In this document: piece after piece, positions 1 through 7,506 of the stretch
How the letters are laid out: the number at the start of each line of letters is the position of its first letter
How positions within the stretch are numbered: position 1 is the stretch's first letter
NCBI GenBank assembly: GCA_963662245.2
Contig: CAXXVQ010000010.1
Span: 39,692 to 103,691 of the forward strand
Length of the DNA: 64,000 bases
Source: JAFGVL01 sp963662245
GTDB lineage: Bacteria; Bacteroidota; Bacteroidia; Bacteroidales; Paludibacteraceae
Direction of reading: 5' to 3'
Notes under the pieces: model-generated
The model's input: only the letters and a program-made list of their open reading frames with translations
What the model was told of the DNA's origin: nothing
Database searches by the model: none
Translations under genes and position numbers: made by a program

Positions 1-104
1 CTCCTACACCGCTCAAAATTAAAGGTGCACATACACCACGACAGAGGCTCAAAGCCTTTGAATCGGTGTATGTGCACCTTTGTTTATTTGAAGAATTGTA
101 GGAG
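1..104. repeat. Nested inverted-repeat element
   Basis: Three nested pairings are visible. Bases 1-8 pair with 97-104 (8 bp), 21-37 pair perfectly with 65-81 (17 bp), and 45-49 pair with 53-57 around a CAA loop. The element ends about 40 bases before the methylase start. It could be a structured RNA, a leader or a DNA cruciform. No T-tract follows, so it is not a simple terminator. It may extend left of the window. Confidence 0.7.
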
Positions 105-145
105 ACTGCAAAAATATAGATTATTAATTAAAAAGATGAAAAGTG

Positions 146-976
146 ATGATGAAAAATTTCACCCAAGCCCCACTACCGTTTATGGGTCAAAAGAGACGGT
201 TTTTGACAGAGTTTAAAACAGCTTTAAAGCAGTATGATGATTGCACCGTGTTTGTTGACCTCTTTGGAGGCATCGGTTTATTAAGCCACACCGTGATTCG
301 TGAACGCCCCGATGCACTTGTAATTTACAACGATTTCGACGGCTATCATGTGCGCATAGCCAATGTGGAGCGTACAAATGCACTTATGTCCGACCTGCGC
401 AGCATTGTGGCCAATGAGCCAAAGGATAAAAAGCTTAGCGACAAAATAAAAGCTGAAGTACTGGATAGGGTTAAACGAGATGAGGAAAATGGGTTTGTTG
501 ATTACATAACCCTATCCAGTTCCTTGCTTTTTGCAATGAACTATGTAAAAAGCTTTGAGGAACTAAGCAAGCAAACCATGTACAATTGTGTGCGCACTGG
601 TGATTATGTGTGTGATGGCTATTTAGACGGCTTAGAAGTCGTTAAGCAGGACTATAAGGAGTTGTTCGAGCGTTGGCGACATATGCCTAATGTGGTGTTC
701 TTGATAGACCCACCATACTTGAGTACCGAGGTAGGAACTTATTCAGGCTATTGGAAGTTAAAGGATTATTTGGATGTGCTGCACACACTCAAGAACACGA
801 ATTACTTCTATTTTACCAGCAACAAAAGCTCTATCATTGAGCTGTGCGACTGGTTGGAAGAAAACTACAGTGCGCAAAACCCATTCCACGGCTCTGTGCG
901 TAAAGAAGTAGCTGCAAGGATGAACCACAATAGCAGTTACACGGATATCATGCTGTTTAAACATCGTTTAAACTAG
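146..976 (+). CDS. D12-class DNA adenine N6-methyltransferase (phage)
   Basis: Predicted S-adenosylmethionine-dependent adenine methylase. The N-terminal half carries a DLFGGIGL SAM-binding motif and the catalytic DPPYL motif lies near residue 187, both typical of the Dam/D12 family. Length of about 276 residues is normal. The start is GTG at 143 followed by ATG at 146 and 149; either ATG is plausible. It is the only rightward gene in the left part of the prophage and converges on the leftward operon at a shared terminator. No restriction partner is visible, so it is likely a solitary phage methylase protecting or marking phage DNA (inference). Confidence 0.88.
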   Translation: MMKNFTQAPLPFMGQKRRFLTEFKTALKQYDDCTVFVDLFGGIGLLSHTVIRERPDALVIYNDFDGYHVRIANVERTNALMSDLRSIVANEPKDKKLSDKIKAEVLDRVKRDEENGFVDYITLSSSLLFAMNYVKSFEELSKQTMYNCVRTGDYVCDGYLDGLEVVKQDYKELFERWRHMPNVVFLIDPPYLSTEVGTYSGYWKLKDYLDVLHTLKNTNYFYFTSNKSSIIELCDWLEENYSAQNPFHGSVRKEVAARMNHNSSYTDIMLFKHRLN

Positions 977-989
977 CTTTAAAGTAAAA

Positions 990-1020
990 GGGCAGCGGTT
1001 TAAAATCGCTGCCCTTTGTG
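990..1020. terminator. Bidirectional terminator between convergent genes
   Basis: GGGCAGCG at 990-997 pairs with CGCTGCCC at 1007-1014 around a 9-base loop. T-rich flanks on each strand fit use by both the methylase gene and the leftward gene ending at 1021. Confidence 0.8.
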
Positions 1021-1491
1021 TTATCGTTTCTTTAGTTTTGCTCGCTTTTGGCGATATATTTCGTCGTAGCTTGCTTTGTTTCGGTAGTAGTATGGAAGCT
1101 CAACAACGGTGAGTTTAAAGTTGTCGATGTAGCTTTTACCCTCTGCAAGGTTCATATAAACACGGTCTGCTAGAAATGTAAAGTTGCTTTGTAGAACTAC
1201 ATACACTTTTTTTTGTGCCAGGTACTTGTCGGTAAGTGGCGTTGGGTTGTATAGTTCATCTTGCAGCATGGTGGCACTTGGCTCGTAGGCTGTAGAATCG
1301 GGCGTGTAGTATAGGTTTACTTGCTGGTTATTGTACTGTTGGTGTGTGCTGCAAAAATCAATGCAGTCCTCTACATTGGCATAAACTTTTACTGGTTTAC
1401 CTTTTGCATCAAACACAACACTAGCCTGTTTAGTAAGTGCCTGTGCGCTGATACTTAGCGTAATTGCAAGAAATAGGATTAGCTTTTTCAT
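1021..1491 (-). CDS. Secreted hypothetical phage protein
   Basis: 156 residues with a clear N-terminal signal peptide (MKKLILFLAITLSISAQA). The mature part has no family I recognise and ends in a basic tail (RQKRAKLKKR). It overlaps the upstream gene by four bases (ATGA, 1488-1491), so the two are translationally coupled. A secreted product in the early region could be a lysogenic conversion or envelope-modifying factor, but this is inference only. Confidence 0.65.
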   Translation of the reverse strand: MKKLILFLAITLSISAQALTKQASVVFDAKGKPVKVYANVEDCIDFCSTHQQYNNQQVNLYYTPDSTAYEPSATMLQDELYNPTPLTDKYLAQKKVYVVLQSNFTFLADRVYMNLAEGKSYIDNFKLTVVELPYYYRNKASYDEIYRQKRAKLKKR

Positions 1492-1880
1492 TTGACATCA
1501 ATTTTATAATTTGCAGTGTATGTAAAGGAATCGGGGTCGTGGGTATAAGTCCAAGCATCACACCACTCTGTGATTAGCGTAGTTTTATCTAACATTAGCT
1601 TGCTATTCTTAGTAATAGGGTCTATTTCTCTTGATACTCGTTTGTGTATAAAGCTAATGAATTCGTCTTCTGTTTGAAATGAGTAGCCTAGTTTATCTAG
1701 TTTTTCCTTTACAGCTAAAATAAGATTTCGCAAACAATCTTTGGCAAAGCTTTTTACACAGTCGTCTTCAAACTCATCTCTTTCGTTGTAGCCTATATAT
1801 TTTCTATCAATATTACAGCCTGTTGGTGTTATATCACCCGATTTGTATGTAAAATATGCTTTTAGTTCTTGTTTTTCCAT
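1488..1880 (-). CDS. Hypothetical phage protein
   Basis: 130 residues, soluble and charged, without a recognised domain. It is the first gene of a two-gene unit with the secreted protein downstream (four-base overlap). A TAnnTTTG box at 1904-1911 lies just upstream, and a hairpin terminator separates the unit from the ATPase gene, so this pair is probably transcribed on its own rather than from the main early promoter. Confidence 0.6.
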   Translation of the reverse strand: MEKQELKAYFTYKSGDITPTGCNIDRKYIGYNERDEFEDDCVKSFAKDCLRNLILAVKEKLDKLGYSFQTEDEFISFIHKRVSREIDPITKNSKLMLDKTTLITEWCDAWTYTHDPDSFTYTANYKIDVK

Positions 1881-1903
1881 GTTTTTTAATTAAAAGTTTT
1901 TAG

Positions 1904-1911
1904 CAAAGTTA
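1904..1911 (-). promoter_or_regulatory. Bacteroidetes minus-7 box (TAACTTTG)
   Basis: Matches the TAnnTTTG consensus on the minus strand about 24-31 bases before the ATG at 1880. It abuts the preceding terminator hairpin, as expected for an independent promoter. Confidence 0.5.
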
Positions 1912-1943
1912 AAAAGCCTATCGGATTTTCCAATAGGCTTTTT
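1911..1943 (-). terminator. Intrinsic terminator after the ATPase gene
   Basis: On the minus strand AAAAAGCCTATTGG pairs with CGATAGGCTTTTT and ends in a T-run. It starts four bases after the stop of the gene ending at 1947. The hairpin is symmetrical enough to work in both directions. Confidence 0.75.
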
Positions 1944-1946
1944 GTT

Positions 1947-2582
1947 TTAAAATAATTCTCCTTGTTTAATCTCTCCCGACCGCTTCATTTCGGGCTTAAA
2001 GAGCTGCACTTGTAGCGTTTCACCTTTGTATCGGCTGTCTATAGTGAGCTTGCCAGCATCAAAGAACAGCTTAATATCGCAAGCGTGCATTATTGCTTTG
2101 TTGCAATCGGGCTTCTTGTAGCTTTGGCCAAAGCTCACATACAGAAATATGATTTTGCGTTTGGCAAAGGTGCGGTTAAGCTCCTGTAGTTGCTCGTAGG
2201 TAAATTGCATATACTGCACGCTGTCGATAATAACTAGCCTGTAATAGTTTTTGCGAATCTTATCTACAAGCGTGTCGAAGTCAATATTTACGCCAAAGTA
2301 AATTTTGGTTGACTCAACATTGAAATTAAGCGTACGGTCACGCAAACTCTTTTTTAAGGCCTCCTCGTGGCTGCAATATAGGCTTTTGCCAATCTTTTGT
2401 CCGTACTCGGCTGCAAATAGAAGTGTGAATACTGATTTACCACTGCCCGATGTGCCGTAAACAAAGATAGAGGTTCGGCTCTCTATCTGCCCGAATAGGC
2501 GGTTGTAGTACTCCCCGAGGTCTATCTCGTCGTACTTCTTGGCCTGCAAGGTTTTTAGGTTAATAATTTGTGCTTTACTCAT
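1947..2582 (-). CDS. RecA-like P-loop ATPase (phage)
   Basis: 211 residues. Walker A is YGTSGSGKS at residues 42-50 and Walker B is LVIID at 116-120, the spacing of RecA/DnaB-type single-domain ATPases. Such proteins in phage early operons act as recombinase-like or helicase-loader-like ATPases. There is no separate DNA-binding domain. It precedes the terminator at 1911-1943 and follows the ASCH gene by about 20 bases. Exact role unknown. Confidence 0.7.
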   Translation of the reverse strand: MSKAQIINLKTLQAKKYDEIDLGEYYNRLFGQIESRTSIFVYGTSGSGKSVFTLLFAAEYGQKIGKSLYCSHEEALKKSLRDRTLNFNVESTKIYFGVNIDFDTLVDKIRKNYYRLVIIDSVQYMQFTYEQLQELNRTFAKRKIIFLYVSFGQSYKKPDCNKAIMHACDIKLFFDAGKLTIDSRYKGETLQVQLFKPEMKRSGEIKQGELF

Positions 2583-2602
2583 GTGTTTGATGTTTATTGT
2601 GT

Positions 2603-3094
2603 TTAAAATTGTTGTTCGTGACAGTGTATGTGTGTTACTTCTTCGCCTGTTTTAGCTTCAACTACCTGTATTAAGGCTTTTATTACTGGGTCAAAGAGTT
2701 CGCTGTGTATCGGAATATCTACATTAAATAAGCCTAATTGACCTTTTACAGGGAACGGATTTTGAAGCATTCTAGGGTTTTCGTAGACATACGCCCATTT
2801 GCCTTGTTCGTACTTGCAGAATGCTTTTTGTTCATCCTGTTCGGTCATTGGTCGGCAATCTTTAAGTGTTGCAATACCTATTGCATGCCCTTTGTGCTTG
2901 TATAGGAAGTCTTTGTTAGTGCCTAGTTCGTCTATTAAGCCTTTTGGCTCAATTTCCCACAGCCATACTTCTTTGAGTGATGCGCAAATAAGAACATCGC
3001 CCCTAAATTGTGTTGCTTTGCTTCTTATTTCAAGCGTTTTAAAGCCTCGCACGATTAACTGTGCATAAGGATTTTTAATTGATTGTGCTTTCAT
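2603..3094 (-). CDS. ASCH-domain protein
   Basis: 163 residues. The N-terminal NPYAQLIVRGFKTLEIRS stretch, followed by a beta-rich core (GDVLICAS, GHAIGIATL), is the typical ASCH fold related to PUA-type RNA-binding domains. ASCH proteins bind RNA or modified nucleosides and are common in phages. It is an early-operon member of unknown substrate. Confidence 0.78.
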   Translation of the reverse strand: MKAQSIKNPYAQLIVRGFKTLEIRSKATQFRGDVLICASLKEVWLWEIEPKGLIDELGTNKDFLYKHKGHAIGIATLKDCRPMTEQDEQKAFCKYEQGKWAYVYENPRMLQNPFPVKGQLGLFNVDIPIHSELFDPVIKALIQVVEAKTGEEVTHIHCHEQQF

Positions 3095-3173
3095 TGTATT
3101 TTATTTGAATTTCTATTGAATTTTTTTCTTTTTCTATTTATAATGCAGAATTAAAATCTTATAATTAACATAC

Positions 3174-3242
3174 ATGGATAGATTAGATTTCTTATTCACT
3201 GATGAGTACCGTAAACGGTTCTTAGAACTTGTAAATTACTAA
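3174..3242 (+). CDS. Possible 22-residue peptide antisense to the early operon
   Basis: A short rightward reading frame (MDRLDFLFTDEYRK...) lies in the only gap where the minus strand carries no gene, and is followed 14 bases later by a strong rightward terminator. It is either a tiny gene or part of a small RNA. Evidence is positional only. Confidence 0.3.
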   Translation: MDRLDFLFTDEYRKRFLELVNY

Positions 3243-3255
3243 GTTCAATCGGGGG

Positions 3256-3291
3256 GAGGTGGAGGCACGGGTGCTTGCCACCTCTTTTTTT
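3256..3291 (+). terminator. Rightward intrinsic terminator inside the leftward operon
   Basis: GAGGTGG (3256-3262) pairs with CCACCTC (3278-3284), with an inner GCAC/GTGC helix, then seven Ts on the plus strand. The T-tract orientation means it stops rightward transcripts. Confidence 0.75.
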
Positions 3292-3508
3292 AATAGAGAA
3301 GAGAGGCACACTTGCCACATGCTCCAAATCGAGCTACAAGTGGATGTTGGCGTCCGCAATATTGGCAGATGGTAGACTGTTTCTCTTTGCGTTCTTGTTC
3401 CTCTTTGCGAGCCTTGTCTCTGTCTGCCTTCATTTTGTCTTTGATGTGCTGAGGCAGGTTGTTTTGTGCCGTAATATCAAAGGTTAGACACTTGATTGAT
3501 TCGTTCAT
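3290..3508 (-). CDS. Small zinc-ribbon protein
   Basis: 72 residues. A CQYC...CGKC pattern near the C-terminus suggests a zinc ribbon, preceded by a very charged KADRDKARKEEQERKEKQ helix. It overlaps the upstream zinc-finger gene by four bases (ATGA). Function unknown; possibly nucleic-acid binding. Confidence 0.55.
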   Translation of the reverse strand: MNESIKCLTFDITAQNNLPQHIKDKMKADRDKARKEEQERKEKQSTICQYCGRQHPLVARFGACGKCASLLY

Positions 3509-3744
3509 TTCTTTGTGGTTTTAAATTGTGCTATTTTATTGAATTCATTGTCGCTGTAAGGTATTACGGTAGTTTTTATTTCCTTTTTTACTATTACAAC
3601 CCTTTGGCCTTCACAGATAGGGCATTTTTTAATCTCGGGTTCTTTGTAGTTTAGCAAGTCGTCCTTATCGTATGCCAGTAATATGCCTGTGCCTCCACAA
3701 TTTCGGCATAGTTCTATCTCATTTCTAAAGCTTATTTGCAGCAT
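3505..3744 (-). CDS. Small DnaJ-type zinc-finger protein
   Basis: 79 residues with CRNCGGTG near residue 13 and CPICEGQ near residue 41, the CxxCxGxG pairs of DnaJ-like zinc centres. There is no J domain. It is coupled by a four-base overlap to the next gene. Likely a phage regulatory or adaptor protein; substrate unknown. Confidence 0.55.
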   Translation of the reverse strand: MLQISFRNEIELCRNCGGTGILLAYDKDDLLNYKEPEIKKCPICEGQRVVIVKKEIKTTVIPYSDNEFNKIAQFKTTKK

Positions 3745-3746
3745 AT

Positions 3747-3965
3747 TTATAAAGGTTTATAGTTTTCTTCAATGTATTTGCGTAGTAGGTGCGCTGCCTC
3801 TTCGAGTGCAAAGAGCTTCTCAATTGCTTCCTCTCGCTCTTCCAAATTGTTGAGGTCGTTCCATAGCTGTATAGAACGAAAACAGTCGCTTATGGTAAGC
3901 TTCATTATGCCATCTTCCATTACTTTGGCATGATAGTTTGCCTTGGTTCTGTGGCTGCTTGGCAC
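3747..3965 (-). CDS. Small hypothetical phage protein
   Basis: Up to 72 residues. An internal Met (MKLTISDCF...) about 20 codons in may be the true start. The sequence is helical and acidic (DLNNLEEREEAIEKLFALEEAAHLL spans part of it) with no recognised family. It sits two bases upstream of the zinc-finger gene in the early operon. Confidence 0.5.
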   Translation of the reverse strand: MPSSHRTKANYHAKVMEDGIMKLTISDCFRSIQLWNDLNNLEEREEAIEKLFALEEAAHLLRKYIEENYKPL

Positions 3966-3977
3966 TAGGAAGGCTTT

Positions 3978-4310
3978 TTATTGTATGTTAGTTGACTCAT
4001 AATGTTCTTTTATAAAATCGTTTAACTGATAACTCTGCATATTACTGCAGATGCTTTTTACTGCAGGTGGATTGTGTTTCATATCCACTTCCAAAATTCC
4101 ACCTCGGCAGGCTGGTGTGTAGAAACAAATACGCACTTTAAGGCAAGCTTCTACCCAGTACCAGTAACCATAACTCCAGTGTCCGTGTGCTGGTGCGTAC
4201 TGGAACTTATCCTTATCGAATTGTCGCCAGCTTTCGGGCACTGTAATGCGCTGAAAGAACTCGAGCGGTGTTTCGTCTGGGATGAGGGGTTTGCGTTGCT
4301 TCTTTTTCAT
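3978..4310 (-). CDS. Hypothetical phage protein rich in aromatics
   Basis: 110 residues, basic N-terminus (MKKKQRKPLIP) and a centre rich in Trp and Tyr (HWSYGYWYWVEA). I do not recognise the family. Position between DUF4494 and the zinc-finger genes makes it part of the early operon. Confidence 0.55.
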   Translation of the reverse strand: MKKKQRKPLIPDETPLEFFQRITVPESWRQFDKDKFQYAPAHGHWSYGYWYWVEACLKVRICFYTPACRGGILEVDMKHNPPAVKSICSNMQSYQLNDFIKEHYESTNIQ

Positions 4311-4418
4311 TGTTTTGCTTAAAAATGCTCGTTGCTAAAGCTTTGGTGCGAACCTCACGAGCCGTGTTGCTATTATTTCTGATTGACATACTTGCTATGT
4401 GCAGTTTCGAGAAATTGT

Positions 4419-4461
4419 CCCTATGGGCGGAATCGAACCGCCCACTTTGAACCGTTTAGGG
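4419..4461 (-). ncRNA. tRNA T-arm-like minihelix 1
   Basis: On the minus strand CCCTA pairs with TAGGG, enclosing CCTAAACGGTT and a stem GGGCGG-TTCGATT-CCGCCC whose loop is the canonical tRNA T-loop. It starts two bases after the stop of the DUF4494 gene. There is no D-arm or anticodon arm. A sister copy is at 4974-5015. Confidence 0.5.
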
Positions 4462-4463
4462 TG

Positions 4464-4925
4464 TTAGTTTTCAACAGGTGCGACACCTTCTAGTGGCACA
4501 TAGTTGTAAACATCTAGGATGTTTGTTTCTGTAAGTGTTGCCACTTCATAGTCGGCCATTGTGGTTTTTAAGCCTTTAAGTAAGTTATCTAAACCTGTTT
4601 TAAAGTCTTCAGCTTTTACCCACATGTTGCTAGGCACTTTCTTTTCTACGCCTTTTTCTTCGTCGAGGCTCACGAATAGAACCTTGGCTCGATACCATTT
4701 GTCGGCATTAGCGTCTTCACTGTCGAACATCTCTGCGATGCGAACTCGTTTAACTCTCGAAATCAAGAAGTCGCCATTGATGAAAGGCTTCATTTCTTGC
4801 GTAATGCGAGCCTCGGCTTCGGTAAATGACATAGCATCCACCAAATAGGCCTCACTTGTGGTGATGATAATACCATCATCGCCTGTTTTGTCATACTTAA
4901 TATGACATTCGAACCAACTGAACAT
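4464..4925 (-). CDS. DUF4494-like protein
   Basis: 153 residues. The pattern YLVDAMSFTEAEARI, then F-D-x(n)-KWYRAKVLFVSLDE and NLLKGLKTTMADYEVA, matches what I know of the DUF4494 family found in Bacteroidales genomes and mobile elements. Function unknown. It lies between the two T-arm-like elements; both gaps flanking it carry one. Confidence 0.7.
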   Translation of the reverse strand: MFSWFECHIKYDKTGDDGIIITTSEAYLVDAMSFTEAEARITQEMKPFINGDFLISRVKRVRIAEMFDSEDANADKWYRAKVLFVSLDEEKGVEKKVPSNMWVKAEDFKTGLDNLLKGLKTTMADYEVATLTETNILDVYNYVPLEGVAPVEN

Positions 4926-4973
4926 AAGCTTTTGTTTTAAGTGTTTATTAATAAAGAAAATACAATCTTTTGC

Positions 4974-5015
4974 TCCTAAGAGGGGAATCGAACCCCTCTA
5001 AAAAACCGTTTAGGA
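4974..5015 (-). ncRNA. tRNA T-arm-like minihelix 2
   Basis: On the minus strand TCCTAA pairs with TTAGGA, enclosing ACGGTTTTTT and the stem AGAGGGG-TTCGATT-CCCCTCT with a canonical T-loop. It begins at the base after the DUF3164 stop codon. It shares CCTAAACGGTT with the element at 4419-4461, but the stems differ in sequence while pairing is kept. Confidence 0.5.
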
Positions 5016-5678
5016 TTAGGCGTTTGACATGCTAAGGTTAATCCAAACATCTTTGCCATCGACTTTCATTTTGGCTTTGATGAAAGTGCTTGTTTTTTCG
5101 GGTCTGTAAGCCTCTTTGATAAGTCCAACGGCTTCCATCAGCTCAGTGTCTCCCGATTGTTCGGCTTGATTGTGAAGCTCTAGAACTCGCTGTGCTTTTG
5201 GCATACCTTCTTTGTTTGGTTTAAGCAAGTCTCGCACGATATTGGCCATCAACTGATTTTCGGGTGTGATTTGTTTCAGTATCCAATTGTTTACTTTTGC
5301 CACTCCCGAGGCTGCTAAGTCTTTGTCCCAACCGTCTACAATATTATGCCCGATGATGATTGTTTTTGAGTAGTCTAGGTTGCTTATTGAGTGGCTTTGT
5401 TGTGATTCAAATTCGTCATCTGATATTCCATAGACTTGCTTTTTAATCTCCATCAAATCCTTCGAGCCATTGTATAAGTTGGATTTGATAAGGCCTAAAA
5501 TTCGTTCGGTACTCAATAATCGAGGGAAGTTCTTAGCGATGAACTCATCCTGTAGTGTGCGATAAGTCTTTTTGTCCTCTTGTTTCTTCTGTTTTTCTTG
5601 CTTTTCTTCAGCTGCAAGTTTTGATTTTAGCTCTGCTTTCTCTTTTGCAGATAACTTTGAATAATCGAAATTTTCCAT
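5016..5678 (-). CDS. DUF3164 family protein (Mu-like phage)
   Basis: 220 residues: a lysine/glutamate-rich N-terminal helix (about 8-45), then a domain with GLIKSNLYNGSKDLMEIKKQ and a C-terminal FIKAKMKVDGKDVWINLSMS strand pair. This is the DUF3164 pattern that accompanies GemA in Mu-like early operons. Role unknown. It follows the small membrane gene and is followed directly by a T-arm-like element. Confidence 0.75.
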   Translation of the reverse strand: MENFDYSKLSAKEKAELKSKLAAEEKQEKQKKQEDKKTYRTLQDEFIAKNFPRLLSTERILGLIKSNLYNGSKDLMEIKKQVYGISDDEFESQQSHSISNLDYSKTIIIGHNIVDGWDKDLAASGVAKVNNWILKQITPENQLMANIVRDLLKPNKEGMPKAQRVLELHNQAEQSGDTELMEAVGLIKEAYRPEKTSTFIKAKMKVDGKDVWINLSMSNA

Positions 5679-5698
5679 GATAATAAGTTTTAAAGTGT

Positions 5699-5833
5699 TT
5701 ATGAAAAAATAATTGTTGCTGTTAAAATGCCTATTCCTGCTATAAGGAGGGCTACGGAATAGGTGATTTCTTGTTTCTTTAGCTTCCGCTCGTTGTACTG
5801 GTCGAGCGGAAGGATAGGTCTATGTTTTTTCAT
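5699..5833 (-). CDS. Small single-pass membrane protein
   Basis: 44 residues, basic N-terminal half (KHRPILPLDQYNERKLKKQE) then one hydrophobic segment (SVALLIAGIGILTATIIF). It overlaps the preceding gene by four bases (ATGA, 5830-5833), which supports translation. Function unknown; similar tiny inner-membrane proteins are common in phage early regions. Confidence 0.6.
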   Translation of the reverse strand: MKKHRPILPLDQYNERKLKKQEITYSVALLIAGIGILTATIIFS

Positions 5834-6087
5834 AGGCTATTTTGGGTTTTAAGTTTTAATATATCTTGCTCAATAGATGCCAGCTGCTTGCGTGGATTCG
5901 GCTCATTAAGCATGTTGTTGAAAGTGGCATAGCTACACCGAGCCACAGGCTGTATGTGCTTTTCGAACACTCGTTTGCGTATGCTTGTGTCGCTCTCATG
6001 CTCTTCGAGCAAGTCGATAACAACGATGCAACGCTTCAAGTATGCAGCACGCCTTCCTAGTTCCATCTTTTTGAGCTTGTTGTTCAT
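5830..6087 (-). CDS. Hypothetical phage protein
   Basis: 85 residues, basic, mostly helical, with a possible DNA-binding helix around ARCSYATFNNMLNEP. It starts on the last base of the GemA stop codon and overlaps the next small membrane gene by four bases, so it is a well-packed operon member. Family not recognised. Confidence 0.6.
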   Translation of the reverse strand: MNNKLKKMELGRRAAYLKRCIVVIDLLEEHESDTSIRKRVFEKHIQPVARCSYATFNNMLNEPNPRKQLASIEQDILKLKTQNSL

Positions 6088-6566
6088 TAATTGAGTTTTG
6101 AGAGTGTTTCTATTTGTTGTTTTTCTTCTAAATCTTTAGCAAGTATGCTTTCCATTTTGCGGATGAATGATTTCATTTCATCGTCTGTCATGTTGTACAT
6201 GCGTTTTCCTGCTATTTTGGGGTTTTCTAGGAATCGGTTCACGCAGTTCCAATCTGTTGTGTCTATGCCATGCTTTTGCAACCGTTTAAGTATTCCGCTG
6301 CGTAGCTTTCTTGTTTCATCGCTTACGGCTTGTTTGCCAGCCTTAGAACTTGGTTTTGCTGCCTGTTTTGCTGCTGGGAACTTTTGTTCTAAGTCGATTA
6401 GCATGGCTGTGTATGCACTTGGGTTCTTTTCTTTAAACTCATTTAAAGAAGTGGTTAGTTTGTTGGAATAGTCCCAAATGATGTCCTCTTTATCCGCTCC
6501 AACCATGCGAGCAAACACTGCATAGAATCGAGCGTGTGGTGATGACTTTCTTTGTCTAGGCTGCAT
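6087..6566 (-). CDS. GemA/Gp16-like Mu early protein
   Basis: 159 residues. The KHGIDTTDWNCVNRFLENPKIAGKRMYNMTDDEM region is the recognisable core of the Mu gp16/GemA (DUF1018) family: short helix, DW motif, then a conserved lysine-rich segment. In Mu, GemA modulates host gene expression and DNA topology. It overlaps the end of the MuB-like gene by 11 bases. Confidence 0.72.
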   Translation of the reverse strand: MQPRQRKSSPHARFYAVFARMVGADKEDIIWDYSNKLTTSLNEFKEKNPSAYTAMLIDLEQKFPAAKQAAKPSSKAGKQAVSDETRKLRSGILKRLQKHGIDTTDWNCVNRFLENPKIAGKRMYNMTDDEMKSFIRKMESILAKDLEEKQQIETLSKLN

Positions 6567-7482
6567 TGTGTTTAATTTTTAAGCGTTCTGATTTAACTAG
6601 GCGTTTGATACGACGAATATCTTCTACTACCGAAACACTTTGACCACCTTCTAATGTTATGCGTGAAGGCATACAAGCGTCGAAAATGCGTTTTTGAGTG
6701 TCTTTGTCTGCTACTCCGTTTACTTCACAAATCTTGCGAGTGTCTGATAGTGTTGCTCCAACTAAATGGATGTATGTACGCCCAAAACGGCTGTCGAACT
6801 CATCATATCCTGGTTTATTAAGGCGAACGCCTCTTTTAATCTCATACTCTAGGTTTTCAGTGCCTAGAATAACCAAACCTAGGATATCTTCACACTCGTT
6901 AAATAAGTGAATGAATGTGCGCAATGCTGATGGTTTTAAGCTGTTTGCTTGGTCTACAACAAGTAGTGGTTTGGTGTGTACCGTTTTTTTGAATGTTTCG
7001 GCAATGCATTCTATTAATGCATTTACAGAGGCATATCCTTTTGGCGTTTCAGCTCCGATTTCACGAGCAACTTCGTATAAGAAATTGCGTCCGCTCCACT
7101 CTTTACAGTTGATTTTGTACACTCCATGTCGACGGAAATTGTTTAAAAATGCATTGCTGGTTGCTGTTTTTCCGCTTCCTGCTTTGTGAGCCACACCCAT
7201 AAACATGCTTTCAGCTTTTGCATCGGTAAGCACATCGGTAATGATGGTGTAATTTGTTATTTCCGCAATATTCCAATTGCCACTGTCAAAGTCATAACCA
7301 AGTGTGATGGCTATTTTCTTCAAGATTTCATCTTCATCAGCACCGTAATTTCCTTTGCGTAGCAATGAGATAGCCGTTTCGCTTATGCCACATTTTTTGG
7401 CAACTGCACGGTAAGAGCTTAGGCGTTCTTTTTCTTCGTCTATAAGCTCTAGGATGTCGTGTTTTTGTTGTTGACTTAGCAT
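6556..7482 (-). CDS. MuB-like transposition ATPase
   Basis: 308 residues. An N-terminal helix-turn-helix (YRAVAKKCGISETAISLLRKG, about 24-44) precedes an AAA+ domain with Walker A HKAGSGKT near residue 101 and Walker B PLLVVDQAN. This is the MuB architecture: an ATP-dependent DNA-binding protein that selects target DNA and activates the transposase. It lies 24 bases downstream of the transposase gene, as in Mu. Confidence 0.9.
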   Translation of the reverse strand: MLSQQQKHDILELIDEEKERLSSYRAVAKKCGISETAISLLRKGNYGADEDEILKKIAITLGYDFDSGNWNIAEITNYTIITDVLTDAKAESMFMGVAHKAGSGKTATSNAFLNNFRRHGVYKINCKEWSGRNFLYEVAREIGAETPKGYASVNALIECIAETFKKTVHTKPLLVVDQANSLKPSALRTFIHLFNECEDILGLVILGTENLEYEIKRGVRLNKPGYDEFDSRFGRTYIHLVGATLSDTRKICEVNGVADKDTQKRIFDACMPSRITLEGGQSVSVVEDIRRIKRLVKSERLKIKHNAA

Positions 7483-7506
7483 GTTGTTTTGTGTTTAAAG
7501 TGTTTG

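Noticed and set aside
1..104. Retron msr-msd RNA or integron attC site
   Set aside because: No reverse transcriptase or integrase follows, and no attC R'/R'' core triplets (AAC/GTT) were found at the expected places.
25..216. 63-codon plus-strand frame
   Set aside because: It runs across the perfect inverted repeat and out of frame with the methylase; low-complexity protein with no support.
4216..4389. Minus-strand frame MSIRNNSNTAREVRT... overlapping the 110-residue gene
   Set aside because: It overlaps the start of a better-supported gene by about 95 bases in another frame and has no recognisable features.
4419..5015. Two complete tRNA genes
   Set aside because: Only acceptor-like and T-arm parts are present; upstream sequence is coding and gives no D-arm or anticodon arm.
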